Below are positions 1-7,395 of a stretch of 16,354 bases of DNA, one piece after another; the first letter of the stretch is position 1; each line of letters opens with the position of its first letter. Where the stretch lies: contig CATYEP010000029.1 of NCBI GenBank assembly GCA_958405585.1, positions 1 to 16,354 on the forward strand, read 5' to 3'. A model generated the notes under the pieces. The model made no database searches, was not told the DNA's origin, and was given only the letters and a program-made list of their open reading frames with translations. Made by a program: the position numbers and the translations under genes. The stretch is from an uncultured Eubacteriales bacterium (GTDB lineage: Bacteria > Bacillota > Clostridia > Christensenellales > Borkfalkiaceae).

Positions 1-75
1 CAGCTCCTTTGCCGAACTTTCAAATAATTCCAGAAATTCTTCCGCCGTCATGCCGCCCCGCCTTTTCTCTATCAT
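1..75 (-). CDS. N-terminus of an unrecognised protein, cut by the left window edge
   Basis: Only the first 25 codons are in the window, reading MIEKRRGGMTAEEFLELFES and then SAKEL up to base 1. The short acidic, helical N-terminus does not identify a family. Two ATGs are in frame, at 81 and 75. The Shine-Dalgarno AAAGGAG (91-85) is only 3 nt from the first but 9 nt from the second, so 75 is preferred. A near-consensus sigma-A promoter lies immediately upstream (97-125), which makes a real gene very likely despite the short visible part. The product cannot be named from what is visible. Confidence 0.7.
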   Translation of the reverse strand, partial: MIEKRRGGMTAEEFLELFESSAKEL

Positions 76-96
76 TCGCATTCACTCCTTTCGGGT

Positions 97-125
97 ATTA
101 TAATACTCCTTCCCGCATAAGTCAA
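97..125 (-). promoter_or_regulatory. Sigma-A-type promoter for the gene at the left edge
   Basis: On the minus strand, TTGACT (125-120) and TATAAT (102-97) are separated by exactly 17 nt. The predicted start point near 90 leaves a very short leader in which the Shine-Dalgarno is almost at the 5' end. This also favours the ATG at 75 over the one at 81. Confidence 0.75.
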
Positions 126-465
126 TCCGTTGTACATCTTTGCCCGCATTCTTTCCCTTTTTCAGTCAAAACCTGTCCTTCGTCCCCGCCTTTTACCCAT
201 GCACCCTTGACGATCTCAGAAAGCCTCTATATCTCTTATAAGAGCAATTTTACAAAATATCGCCCGAAACATACAAGCTGACGCCCATGCCGTAATCCAG
301 CGTTGCAGAATGCCGACATCACGATAAAATGTCCCATAAAATCAAACAGGATTTGCAAAAGTCTGGGAAAGAGGCTTTTTGTATACCTTCTTATTACTGT
401 TACAGCCTTTGTCTTTATCCCTCTTTCACCGACATTATCGGTAGTTTTTGCCTGATAAATTAAAA
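126..465. other. About 340 bp without a supported gene
   Basis: The stretch lies between the promoter of the left-edge gene and the gdhA terminator. I found no start codon with a ribosome binding site. The plus-strand open frame across it begins antisense to the left-edge gene and reads like low-complexity shadow. Visible structure is limited to a 12-bp palindrome CTCTTATAAGAG (233-244) and a 5-bp plus-strand hairpin ACCGA-CATTA-TCGGT followed by TTTTT (near 429-445). A weak plus-strand promoter-like pair TTGACG-N17-TATCTC lies near 207-235. Together these could frame a small RNA, but the evidence is thin. Confidence 0.4.
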
Positions 466-496
466 CGGCGGCAAGACTGTTTCGTCTCTGCCGCCG
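466..496 (-). terminator. Intrinsic terminator of gdhA
   Basis: CGGCGGCA (466-473) pairs with TGCCGCCG (489-496), and the stem continues through AGAC/GTCT past a one-base bulge. On the minus strand the hairpin is followed by TTTTAATTT. It begins about 48 bp after the gdhA stop codon. Confidence 0.85.
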
Positions 497-543
497 CTTG
501 TTATAATCCGAAAAATTTACCTCTTCCGGTTATAATCGATTTA

Positions 544-1878
544 TTACACCACGCCCTGCGCCATCATCGCTTCAGCTACTTTTTCAAAGCCGGCAATGTT
601 TGCACCCACAACATAGTTGCCTTCAAAGCCGTATTTCTTCGCTGCCGCGTCGATGTTTTTGAAGATGTTGACCATGATCCCTTTCAATTTTGCGTCCACT
701 TCTTCAAAAGACCAGAACAGACGTCCGCTTGACTGCGCCATTTCCAGAGCCGACGTTGCAACGCCGCCCGCATTTGCCGCTTTGCCGGGCAGGAATACCA
801 CGCCGCTCTTCTGGAACACTTCCGTGCCTGCAAGCGTCGTAGGCATATTCGCGCCTTCACCGACCAGCTTCACGCCGTTTTTCACGAGGATCTTCGCCGA
901 TTCTTCGTCCAGCTCGTTCTGCGTTGCACAAGGAAGAGCTACGTCGCACTTCACCGTCCAGACGCCCTTGCATCCTTCATGGTATTCCGCACCTTTCACG
1001 CGCTGTGCGTATTCCTTGATACGTCCGCGCTCCACTTCCTTGATCTGCTGCACAACGTCCAGCTGAATACCGTTTTTGTCATATACGTAACCGTTGGAAT
1101 CGCTCATCGTAACAACTTTTGCACCCAGCTGCTGTGCCTTTTCGCACGCGTAAATTGCAACGTTGCCCGATCCGCTGATCACAACCGTTTTCCCTTTGAT
1201 CGAATCGCCCTTGCTGTTGAGAGCTTCTTCGGTAATATATACAAGCCCGTATCCGGTCGCCTCTTTGCGAGCCAGGGAACCACCGTAAGAAAGTCCGCGC
1301 CCCGTCAGAACCCCGACGTGCTCATTGCGGATACGCTTGTACTGTCCGAATAAATACCCGATCTCACGGCCGCCTACGCCGATATCTCCGGCAGGAACGT
1401 CCGTATCCGCCCCGACATGACGATACAATTCCGTCATGAAGCTCTGGCAGAAACGCATGATCTCATTGTCGCTCTTGCCTTTCGGATCGAAGTTGGAACC
1501 GCCTTTGCCGCCGCCGATCGGAAGTCCCGTCAGACTGTTCTTGAATATCTGCTCAAACCCAAGGAATTTGATAATCGAAAGATTCACGGACGGATGAAAA
1601 CGCAAACCGCCCTTGTAAGGCCCGATCGCGCTGTTGAACTGCACGCGATACCCCTTGTTTACCTGTACATTCCCCTTATCGTCTACCCAAGGCACACGGA
1701 ACATGACGACCCTTTCCGGTTCCACCAATCTTTCCAAAAGTCCCGCCTTTTCGTATTGAGGGTTGGCTTCGATTGCCGCCTCCAGGCTGCGCAATACTTC
1801 CGTGGCAGCCTGATGGAATTCAGGTTCATTCGGATTCTGCTCCTTGATCCGCGCCAGAACGCTCTCTACATAAGACAT
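544..1878 (-). CDS. gdhA: NADP-type glutamate dehydrogenase
   Basis: The 444-residue protein catalyses reversible reductive amination of 2-oxoglutarate with ammonium to glutamate, in the cytoplasm as a hexamer. Family landmarks are clear: substrate-binding domain with K89, K113 and catalytic K125 in GGGKGG, then D165 in PAGDIG, all at the same numbers as the well-studied Clostridium symbiosum enzyme. The Rossmann motif GSGNVA is near residue 236, and GGVATSALEM contains the substrate serine (S376). The segment after the second Rossmann strand reads SDS (259-261), as in NADP-dependent enzymes such as E. coli GdhA, so an assimilatory role is inferred. The start at 1878 fits AAAGGAG eight bases upstream; an upstream in-frame ATG at 1941 lies inside the promoter. 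The gene is monocistronic, with its own promoter and terminator. Cofactor preference is less certain than the family. Confidence 0.97.
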   Translation of the reverse strand: MSYVESVLARIKEQNPNEPEFHQAATEVLRSLEAAIEANPQYEKAGLLERLVEPERVVMFRVPWVDDKGNVQVNKGYRVQFNSAIGPYKGGLRFHPSVNLSIIKFLGFEQIFKNSLTGLPIGGGKGGSNFDPKGKSDNEIMRFCQSFMTELYRHVGADTDVPAGDIGVGGREIGYLFGQYKRIRNEHVGVLTGRGLSYGGSLARKEATGYGLVYITEEALNSKGDSIKGKTVVISGSGNVAIYACEKAQQLGAKVVTMSDSNGYVYDKNGIQLDVVQQIKEVERGRIKEYAQRVKGAEYHEGCKGVWTVKCDVALPCATQNELDEESAKILVKNGVKLVGEGANMPTTLAGTEVFQKSGVVFLPGKAANAGGVATSALEMAQSSGRLFWSFEEVDAKLKGIMVNIFKNIDAAAKKYGFEGNYVVGANIAGFEKVAEAMMAQGVV

Positions 1879-1912
1879 AATTAAAAACTCCTTTGTTTTT
1901 ATTCCGATATTC

Positions 1913-1941
1913 ATTGTACCATCAACAAAAAAATATTGCAA
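1913..1941 (-). promoter_or_regulatory. gdhA promoter
   Basis: On the minus strand TTGCAA (1941-1936) and TACAAT (1918-1913) have a 17-nt spacer. The predicted start point near 1906 gives a leader of about 28 nt containing AAAGGAG. The promoter overlaps the alternative ATG at 1941 and so argues against a longer protein. Confidence 0.7.
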
Positions 1942-2003
1942 ACAATTTGCCGTACCCGATCTATTAATAAATCTTATACTATTTATAATTGTTGCTTAGA
2001 ATA

Positions 2004-2480
2004 TCAGAAACGTCTGTACCCGCGCTCGTTCACATTCAATCCCCGCAGAGAGGAAAGCCCGCAAAACAATTCATCCGAAAACCAGTTTTTATCCTTTTGC
2101 ATCTCATTCCCGCATTCATCTGCCTGAAAAGCGTTTCCCGCTTCGCCTGATACCTCCCTCTTCTGTACCGAGCCGCTCAGGCTATTTTCATTTTTCGCGC
2201 AGAAATTGCACTCCGTACGCGCCTTTTCCGAAAAAAATGCAGTATAAAACGGCTTGTCCCCGCACTCACGGGTCTCCGCAATCCGTACGATCCGCATCAG
2301 CTTCTCCCAACACTTTTCTTTCTCGCTATCCTTTTTCTCAATATTATAACCTGACCATACGGGCGAAAACACGGGTTTCCCAGCAGGAACGTCACAACGG
2401 ACTACCCTATATTCCTTTGCCTGACCCATCAGGGGCACCGTCTGCACCTTCTTTTTTGAAAATATAGAAAAGATCCGCAA
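2004..2480 (-). CDS. Unrecognised 158-residue protein with a TTG start, divergent from the WYL regulator
   Basis: I do not recognise this protein. From a TTG at 2480 it begins MRIFSIFSKKK, a short hydrophobic-plus-basic N-terminus with no true signal peptide or membrane helix. A mixed, charged body follows, with a CxxC pair (C91, C94), further cysteines at 29, 57, 73, 123 and 140, and an Arg/Tyr-rich end. The TTG is chosen because GGAGGAG (2493-2487) lies 6 nt before it and a TATAAT (2519-2514) precedes that. An in-frame ATG at 2525 lies upstream of this TATAAT box and has no Shine-Dalgarno. The gene is transcribed away from the WYL regulator across a 106-bp gap that holds a palindrome, so it is a natural candidate target of that regulator. 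No terminator is evident before the gdhA promoter. Existence is likely; function is unknown. Confidence 0.65.
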   Translation of the reverse strand: MRIFSIFSKKKVQTVPLMGQAKEYRVVRCDVPAGKPVFSPVWSGYNIEKKDSEKEKCWEKLMRIVRIAETRECGDKPFYTAFFSEKARTECNFCAKNENSLSGSVQKREVSGEAGNAFQADECGNEMQKDKNWFSDELFCGLSSLRGLNVNERGYRRF

Positions 2481-2513
2481 TTTTTTCTCCTCCGATTCGT
2501 TATTTTCAAATGT

Positions 2514-2519
2514 ATTATA
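2514..2519 (-). promoter_or_regulatory. -10 box of the unrecognised divergent gene
   Basis: The minus strand reads TATAAT at 2519-2514, giving a start point near 2507 and a leader of about 27 nt with GGAGGAG. The -35 region (about 2537-2542, AATATC) is poor and lies inside the TGACA-N5-TGTCA palindrome, so this promoter may depend on, or be blocked by, a bound regulator. Confidence 0.5.
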
Positions 2520-2530
2520 ACGCATAATAC

Positions 2531-2559
2531 TTGACAGATATTGTCATATATATTAAAAT
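2531..2559 (+). promoter_or_regulatory. Promoter of the WYL regulator gene
   Basis: A consensus -35 TTGACA (2531-2536) is followed after 17 nt by TAAAAT (2554-2559). The start point would be near 2566, about 20 nt before the ATG at 2587. The -35 box overlaps the left half of the palindrome at 2532-2546. Confidence 0.75.
2532..2546. promoter_or_regulatory. Candidate operator, TGACA-N5-TGTCA
   Basis: TGACA (2532-2536) and TGTCA (2542-2546) form a perfect 5-bp inverted repeat with a 5-bp centre, so half-site centres are 10 bp apart, one helical turn. It overlaps the -35 box of the WYL gene and the -35 region of the divergent gene. A bound dimer would block both. That the binder is the WYL protein itself is inference from position. 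Confidence 0.5.
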
Positions 2560-2586
2560 AATTAAAAAATATTCAAGGTATTTGCG

Positions 2587-3510
2587 ATGAAATTTCAAGT
2601 GATGGTCAAAATACTGTTCCGACTGCTGAAAGTTAGGAAAGTGAGCGCGGCAGTACTGGCAAAGGAAAACGGGGTATCGGAACGGAGCATTTACAGATAT
2701 GTGGAAGAACTGATCGTTTCCGGCGTTCCTCTGGATATTATACGCGGACGGAACGGCGGAATATGTCTGCCCGATACATACAGGCTTCCTGAAAATTTCT
2801 TTTCCAAAGACGAACTGGCGGCAGCCGTCAACGCTCTGAGCGCATTATACGAACAACTGCCGACAGATTCCGTAAAATCGGCGCTGGAAAAACTCGGCAT
2901 GCAACAAAAAACAGGAAGCCGCGATCTGAGCGTTTCGGGGAATATCCTTGTCGACAGCGGAACATGGGGTGACGTCTATGATTTTTCGGATAAACTGCAG
3001 GTCTTTGAAAACGCCATCGAAAACTGTCTATGCCTGGATGTCCTGTATACCGACAGAAGCGGCCAGCAAACCCGCCGTACGATCGAACCGCACCTGCTTG
3101 TTTATAAACAAAATATCTGGTATATATACGCGTGGTGCAGAACGCGCAACGATTTCAGGCTTTTCCGCGTAGGGAGGATCCGCAGCGCCCGGAATACGGG
3201 TGAAACATTCACGAAAAGAAATTTCGATAAAAACAATCTGCCTTTAAAATTTAATTTTGCCAATACGGAACTCGTTCATATTCGCCTTTCCGTCAGCGAA
3301 AAGGCCCTGCCCGATCTGGAAGAATGGCTGGGCATGGACAACATCCGCGAAGAAAACGGAAACTTTTTTGCGACCGCCACTCTTCCCGGCGGAGATGTGC
3401 TCCTGTCAAAATTACTCAGCTTCGGAGACAGTATTCAGGTATTGGAACCGCCTCAACTCGCCGCAGACCTCAAATCGCGCGCACAAAAACTTTTGCAATT
3501 ATATTCCTGA
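2587..3510 (+). CDS. HTH- and WYL-domain transcriptional regulator (YafY-like)
   Basis: The 307-residue protein has an N-terminal winged helix-turn-helix of the HTH_11/DeoR-like type (about residues 5-60, recognition helix around NGVSERSIYRYVEEL, wing ending RGRNGG). A linker follows, then a WYL domain at about 140-205 containing EPHLLVYKQNIWYIYAWC and RLFRVGRI; W178-Y179-I180 stands at the WYL position. A C-terminal WCX-like extension runs from about 228 to 305. WYL domains are known to bind ligands such as nucleic acids or nucleotides, but the signal here is unknown. This is the only plus-strand gene in the window. It has a strong promoter and a modest ribosome site (AAGG, 8 nt from the ATG), and it faces the unrecognised gene across a palindrome. 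Autoregulation and control of that neighbour are the simplest reading. Confidence 0.9.
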   Translation: MKFQVMVKILFRLLKVRKVSAAVLAKENGVSERSIYRYVEELIVSGVPLDIIRGRNGGICLPDTYRLPENFFSKDELAAAVNALSALYEQLPTDSVKSALEKLGMQQKTGSRDLSVSGNILVDSGTWGDVYDFSDKLQVFENAIENCLCLDVLYTDRSGQQTRRTIEPHLLVYKQNIWYIYAWCRTRNDFRLFRVGRIRSARNTGETFTKRNFDKNNLPLKFNFANTELVHIRLSVSEKALPDLEEWLGMDNIREENGNFFATATLPGGDVLLSKLLSFGDSIQVLEPPQLAADLKSRAQKLLQLYS

Positions 3511-3575
3511 GCTCTTTCCATTTCAAAACGCCGCATTCTTTTTACCTGTTTAGAAAGTTTTTATTTGTTTTACAG

Positions 3576-3619
3576 GCAGACAGCCGCCCGCAAATAATAA
3601 TTTGCGGGCGGCTGTCTGC
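3576..3619. terminator. Perfect 19-bp hairpin after the WYL regulator
   Basis: Bases 3576-3594 and 3601-3619 are exact reverse complements, with a 6-base loop TAATAA whose outer bases can also pair. It lies 66 bp after the regulator's stop codon. There is no long T-run on either side, so termination efficiency is uncertain. Being perfect, it could act on either strand where the two transcription units converge. Confidence 0.7.
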
Positions 3620-3698
3620 ACAGTTTAAAGTTTTCATCGAAAAAGCCTTGCAATGAATTTTTCAGTAAAAGGATCTTCGGAGCAAATTTTGTATTTTT

Positions 3699-3740
3699 AA
3701 AAACGAGCGGCGCTTGCGGTTTCTCCCGCAGGCGCCACTC
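3699..3740 (-). terminator. Intrinsic terminator of the glp operon
   Basis: On the minus strand a stem of about 15 bp formed by 3740-3726 and 3719-3705, with one G-U pair and one A-C mismatch, is followed by G and TTTTT (3703-3699). It starts about 50 bp after the glpP stop codon and ends the four-gene operon. Confidence 0.85.
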
Positions 3741-3790
3741 CTTTTCCGTCTTAATAATACGTTCTTACTTTTCAAAATTTTTATATAATT

Positions 3791-4333
3791 TTATTCGTAC
3801 CAAAGCTCTTGTTTTCCTGTGGACACTGCATCGGCACCCGCTTTCAGTGCCGCGATGACATCCTGTTTGCTTTCGATCAAACCACCCGCGATCAAAGCTA
3901 CGCCGTCAAGGTCCTTTCGGAAACGCGCGATCTCCTTGGCGACAACTCCGGGCATCACTTCGGCACAATCCGGGCGGGATGCCGCCGCACTTTCCAATGC
4001 GGTCTGCACCGAAGCGGAATCGATCAGAAAAAACCGATGCACCGTACTCAATCCGACCTGTTTTGCAGCAAGAATACAGCTTACCTTTGTACTGATGATC
4101 CCGTCTATGCCCTTGCGTTTCAGATATTCAAAGCCGTATTTGTCTTTTCCGATCCCCTCGCACATATCCGCATGAATAAAAACGCGCTTTCCCTGTTTAT
4201 TCTCTGCGATGGCACCGATCTCCAAAAGATTGCTTTTCAGCACAAAAACCGTCTCCGCCTCCGATCGCATTGCCTGTTCCAACTGAGCGCGATTGCGTAC
4301 CGCCGCAATGACCGGATTATCAAAACGCAGCAT
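3791..4333 (-). CDS. glpP: Glycerol-3-phosphate-responsive antiterminator GlpP
   Basis: The 180-residue cytoplasmic RNA-binding protein belongs to the GlpP family. In Bacillus subtilis, GlpP with glycerol-3-phosphate prevents termination in leaders of glp transcripts. Family signatures are FVLKSNLLEIG, FIHADMCEGIGKDKYGFEYL (about 52-71), DGIISTK and IAGGLIESKQDVIAALKAGA near the C-terminus, the last resembling a TIM-barrel phosphate-binding segment. Length matches the family. It is the last gene of the operon, overlaps the DUF1667 gene by 14 bp and has AAGGAG 7 nt before the ATG. The operon's own leader contains a hairpin followed by a T-rich stretch, so GlpP probably controls the transcript that encodes it. 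Confidence 0.95.
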   Translation of the reverse strand: MLRFDNPVIAAVRNRAQLEQAMRSEAETVFVLKSNLLEIGAIAENKQGKRVFIHADMCEGIGKDKYGFEYLKRKGIDGIISTKVSCILAAKQVGLSTVHRFFLIDSASVQTALESAAASRPDCAEVMPGVVAKEIARFRKDLDGVALIAGGLIESKQDVIAALKAGADAVSTGKQELWYE

Positions 4334-4694
4334 TGTACGCCTCCTTATTCCGATACGCCGCAGAGGCGATCAGATTCGCACCTTCACCGTCCAGATCCGC
4401 CAGGAGGATCTCACCTTGCTCCACATCGCGGTCTATGCGGAGCGCGCGGATCTTCGCCATCCATTTCATCATTTCACTTTTTTTCACTTCTTTATCCGTA
4501 CGGACAGGGATCATTCCGAACTTCGCGCGGACAGTACTCGTCAACACACGGCGCGGACAAACCACTTCCGCTTCCGCATATTTTTTCCCTCGCGGACAAA
4601 AATTCCCGCTTACGTCTATCCGTTTTCCGTCCGACTGCACGACGAGATCACACCCGCGCGGACATTCGATACAAACCAGTTTTCTTTCTTCCAT
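4320..4694 (-). CDS. DUF1667 cysteine-motif protein, small subunit of the G3P dehydrogenase system
   Basis: The 124-residue protein matches the DUF1667 pattern: CIECPRGCDL at the N-terminus (C8, C11, C15), then NFCPRGKKYAEAE (C33) and CPRRVLTSTVR (C46). These five cysteines could hold an iron-sulfur cluster or act in thiol chemistry; that is inference. In Clostridia such genes regularly follow two FAD oxidoreductases in glp operons, which suggests a subunit of an electron-transferring complex. The start at 4694 is chosen because GGAGGA (4706-4701) is 6 nt away; the in-frame ATG at 4700 touches that site and overlaps the previous stop codon. The gene is tightly coupled on both sides. Confidence 0.88.
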   Translation of the reverse strand: MEERKLVCIECPRGCDLVVQSDGKRIDVSGNFCPRGKKYAEAEVVCPRRVLTSTVRAKFGMIPVRTDKEVKKSEMMKWMAKIRALRIDRDVEQGEILLADLDGEGANLIASAAYRNKEAYNAAF

Positions 4695-4696
4695 GA

Positions 4697-5941
4697 TCAT
4701 TCCTCCGCTTTAAAAACGTCGATCCGCACTTCTTTTGCGCTGCCGAGAACCCCCGCAGGCAACAGAACGTTCTCCATCTCACCGGGGGCAACCGCTAACT
4801 TTTTCAGGCGCTTGACATACTCACCCGCCTGTACCTGTACGACAGCATTGCGGAAAGCTGAACGCACCCGATAATAAATTTTCTGTTCCTTCTCCGCCGC
4901 CGCATCGACCTGCTGCGGCAAAACATAGGATACGTTCTCTCCCGCAACCGACGGAATATATTTCTTTTTCATTTGTCCGTTCCGTATATATTCGGCTGCC
5001 CCGATCCCCGCGATCTCCGCTTCTTCCGAAACAAAATCCACAAGATCATGCACGTGCAGAACGTTCCCGCAGGCAAAAATACCCTCCGTCTGCGTTTCGC
5101 GGGAACCGTCTACGACCGCACCCTTCGTTCGAGGATCCAACATAATCCCCGCTTTCTTTGTCAGTTCGTTTTCGGGAATCAGCCCTACGGAAAAGAGTAC
5201 CGTATCGCAAGGCACATACCGCTGCGTCCCTTCGATGGGATTTTGCCGCCCGTCCACCTGCATGATCGTGACACCCTCTACGCGCTCTTTCCCGTGAATC
5301 TCCGTGACAGTATGTTCCAAATAGAGCGGAATATTAAAATCATCCAGGCACTGCGCTATGTTTCTGCGCAGTCCGCTCGAATGCGGCATGATCTCACATA
5401 CGCACTCTACCTTCGCCCCTTCCAACGTCATGCGCCGCGCCATGATCAGTCCGATATCCCCCGATCCGAGAATAACCACTCTCTTTCCCGGCAAAAGCCC
5501 GTAAATGTTTACATATTTCTGAGCCGTCCCCGCACTGAATAATCCTGCGGGACGCGTTCCCGCAATGTTCAGCGCGCCTTTGCTGCGCTCCCTGCACCCC
5601 ATGGCAAGAATCACCGCCTTCGCCCGTACAGTAAATACGCCGCTCTCGTTTCGGCAAGTGACCGTTTTGTCGGCAGATAGATCGACAACAAAGGTATTCG
5701 TCATGATTTCAATCCCACGCGCCGTCGTTTCCTTGACAAACCTTGCCGCATATTCGGGGCCGGTCATACTTTCTTTAAAACGGGTCAGTCCAAATCCGTT
5801 ATGGATGCACTGTTTCAGAACGCCGCCCGGTCTCGACTCCCTTTCAATGACAACTATATCATGCACGCCCGCATCGTACGCAGCGACGGCCGCCGCAAGC
5901 CCTGCAGGGCCTCCTCCGATGATCACAAGATCGCGTTCCAT
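4697..5941 (-). CDS. NAD(P)/FAD-dependent oxidoreductase, second subunit of the G3P dehydrogenase system
   Basis: The 414-residue protein is a two-dinucleotide-binding flavoprotein. The FAD motif VIIGGGPAGLAAAVAAYDAG is at residues 6-25, followed by RPGGVLKQCIHNGFGL. ILAMGCRERSKGAL and TRPAGLFSAG lie in the middle, a second Rossmann motif ILGSGDIGLIMARRM binds NAD(P), and CGNVLHVHDLVDFVSEEAE is near the FAD-closing end. The fold resembles the A subunit of opine oxidase or hydrogen cyanide synthase and the alpha subunit of sarcosine oxidase. The probable job is to pass electrons from the partner dehydrogenase to NAD or another acceptor. Its ATG overlaps the preceding stop codon (TGATG), with GGGAGG 9 nt upstream. 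The exact electron acceptor cannot be read from the sequence. Confidence 0.9.
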   Translation of the reverse strand: MERDLVIIGGGPAGLAAAVAAYDAGVHDIVVIERESRPGGVLKQCIHNGFGLTRFKESMTGPEYAARFVKETTARGIEIMTNTFVVDLSADKTVTCRNESGVFTVRAKAVILAMGCRERSKGALNIAGTRPAGLFSAGTAQKYVNIYGLLPGKRVVILGSGDIGLIMARRMTLEGAKVECVCEIMPHSSGLRRNIAQCLDDFNIPLYLEHTVTEIHGKERVEGVTIMQVDGRQNPIEGTQRYVPCDTVLFSVGLIPENELTKKAGIMLDPRTKGAVVDGSRETQTEGIFACGNVLHVHDLVDFVSEEAEIAGIGAAEYIRNGQMKKKYIPSVAGENVSYVLPQQVDAAAEKEQKIYYRVRSAFRNAVVQVQAGEYVKRLKKLAVAPGEMENVLLPAGVLGSAKEVRIDVFKAEE

Positions 5942-7368
5942 CAGATTTCACCTCCCGTGATCACAAATGATTTCCCGCCGTTTTTCGTCACTTCTTCCGC
6001 GCGGTACCCGTATTCTTTCATGATCAGATTGAACACGGACGGCTGACAAAATCCGCCCTGGCATCTGCCCATGCCTGCCCTCGTCCGCAATTTTACGCCG
6101 TCGATGGTATGCGCTTTCGGATTCTGACGAAGAGCCTGCAATATTTCACCGAGCGTCACTTCCTCACACCTGCAGATGATCCGCCCGAACGCAGGGTCTT
6201 TTTGAATGACACGATTCTGCGCTTCTCTGTCCAGCTCCTTAAACCATTCGGCACTTTTTCTCTTCGGATCAAAATGCGGATTTAATTTTGCGTTCAACCG
6301 TTCCGCTATTTTTTCTGCCAAAAAACTTCCGATCGCAGGCGAAGCGGTCAGTCCGGGCGATTCTATGCCCGCCGCATGAAAAACACCCTCCGCAACCTCG
6401 CTTTCACCTATGATGAAATCATGGCGGCTGCTGTATGCGCGCACTCCCGCAAACGATGTGATCACCTCCCGAAAAGGAATATTTTTCAGCATCGTTTCCG
6501 CTTTCTCACGGATCTGTAAAAACCCTTCCCTCCGCGTGGAAGTGTCGTATGTATCCTCTTCCACGGATGTGGGCCCGACCAGAATATTTCCGTCGGCCGT
6601 GGGAGAAACCAAAACACCTTTCCCTGCCGCCGTGGGAAGTCCGAAAACCGTATGGTGCACAAATGCGGCACAGGACTTATCCAGCAATATGTATTCTCCC
6701 TTGCGCGCGCCTATCTCAAACGAATCGTCCCCGAACAGGCGGGCAATCTCCGCCGTACCGTAGCCTGCACAATTTACGATTATTTTTGCCTCCAGTTCCC
6801 TGCCGTCTTTCGCGGAAATTTTCCATCCTGCGTGCGTTTTCTTTGCAGACCGCACAACAAACGACGTAAACAGTTCCGCTCCGTTATCCATCGCATTGCC
6901 GATCGCGGCAATGGTCAGCTGAAAGGGACAAACGATTCCGCCCGTCGGAGCATACAAAGCAGAAGTCACGTCGTCCGCAAGGTTCGGCTCCATTTTTTTC
7001 AATGCAGTTTTGTCCAGAATTTCAAGACCCGTTACCCCGTTTTTCAGTCCGCGATCCAAAAGTTCCCGAAGATTTTGCTCCTCTTTTTTCCCGTGCGCCA
7101 CAACCAGTGATCCGTTGTTCCGATACCGCACACCGAGTTCTTCGCAAACCTTTGGCATTTTGCGGTTTCCTTCCACATTGAATTTTGCCTTCAAGGATCC
7201 GTACGGTGCATCGAAACCCGCATGCACAATTCCGCTGTTAGCCCGGCTCGCACCTGCACAGACATCGTCCGCCGCTTCCGCTACAGCCACTTTCAGGCAA
7301 TACCTGGTCAGCTCCCTTGCGCACATCGCACCGATCACGCCGCCGCCAATGATGATTGCGTCAAACAT
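5941..7368 (-). CDS. FAD-dependent glycerol-3-phosphate dehydrogenase (GlpA-like) with C-terminal [2Fe-2S] domain
   Basis: The 475-residue protein starts with the DAO-type FAD motif IIIGGGVIGAMCARELTRY. ASRANSGIVHAGFD follows, typical of G3P dehydrogenase and related flavoproteins, and GVRAYSSRHDFIIGES and AAGIESPGLTASPAIG lie toward the end of the oxidase domain. The C-terminus carries a BFD-like [2Fe-2S] domain with C399, C401, C436 and C441 (CRCEEVT ... GRCQGGFC, spacing CX1CX34CX4C). The likely reaction is oxidation of sn-glycerol 3-phosphate to dihydroxyacetone phosphate. Supporting context is glpP in the same operon and a GlpP-type leader. The ATG has GGAGG 5 nt upstream. A 2-hydroxyacid or amine substrate would be the alternative if context were ignored. 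Confidence 0.9.
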   Translation of the reverse strand: MFDAIIIGGGVIGAMCARELTRYCLKVAVAEAADDVCAGASRANSGIVHAGFDAPYGSLKAKFNVEGNRKMPKVCEELGVRYRNNGSLVVAHGKKEEQNLRELLDRGLKNGVTGLEILDKTALKKMEPNLADDVTSALYAPTGGIVCPFQLTIAAIGNAMDNGAELFTSFVVRSAKKTHAGWKISAKDGRELEAKIIVNCAGYGTAEIARLFGDDSFEIGARKGEYILLDKSCAAFVHHTVFGLPTAAGKGVLVSPTADGNILVGPTSVEEDTYDTSTRREGFLQIREKAETMLKNIPFREVITSFAGVRAYSSRHDFIIGESEVAEGVFHAAGIESPGLTASPAIGSFLAEKIAERLNAKLNPHFDPKRKSAEWFKELDREAQNRVIQKDPAFGRIICRCEEVTLGEILQALRQNPKAHTIDGVKLRTRAGMGRCQGGFCQPSVFNLIMKEYGYRAEEVTKNGGKSFVITGGEI

Positions 7369-7395
7369 TCAGACCTCCTACGACGGCAATAAAAT

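Noticed and set aside
9..281. 90-codon plus-strand open frame at the left edge
   Set aside because: Its start overlaps the antisense gene and its promoter, there is no ribosome site, and the composition (Pro, Ser, Phe) is typical of non-coding sequence here.
205..446. Possible small RNA on the plus strand ending at a hairpin with TTTTT
   Set aside because: The stem is only 5 bp and the promoter has a poor -10 box; RNA data would be needed before listing it as a gene.
3809..4696. Long plus-strand open frame opposite glpP and the DUF1667 gene
   Set aside because: It is antisense to two well-recognised genes with Shine-Dalgarno sites and shows no domain.
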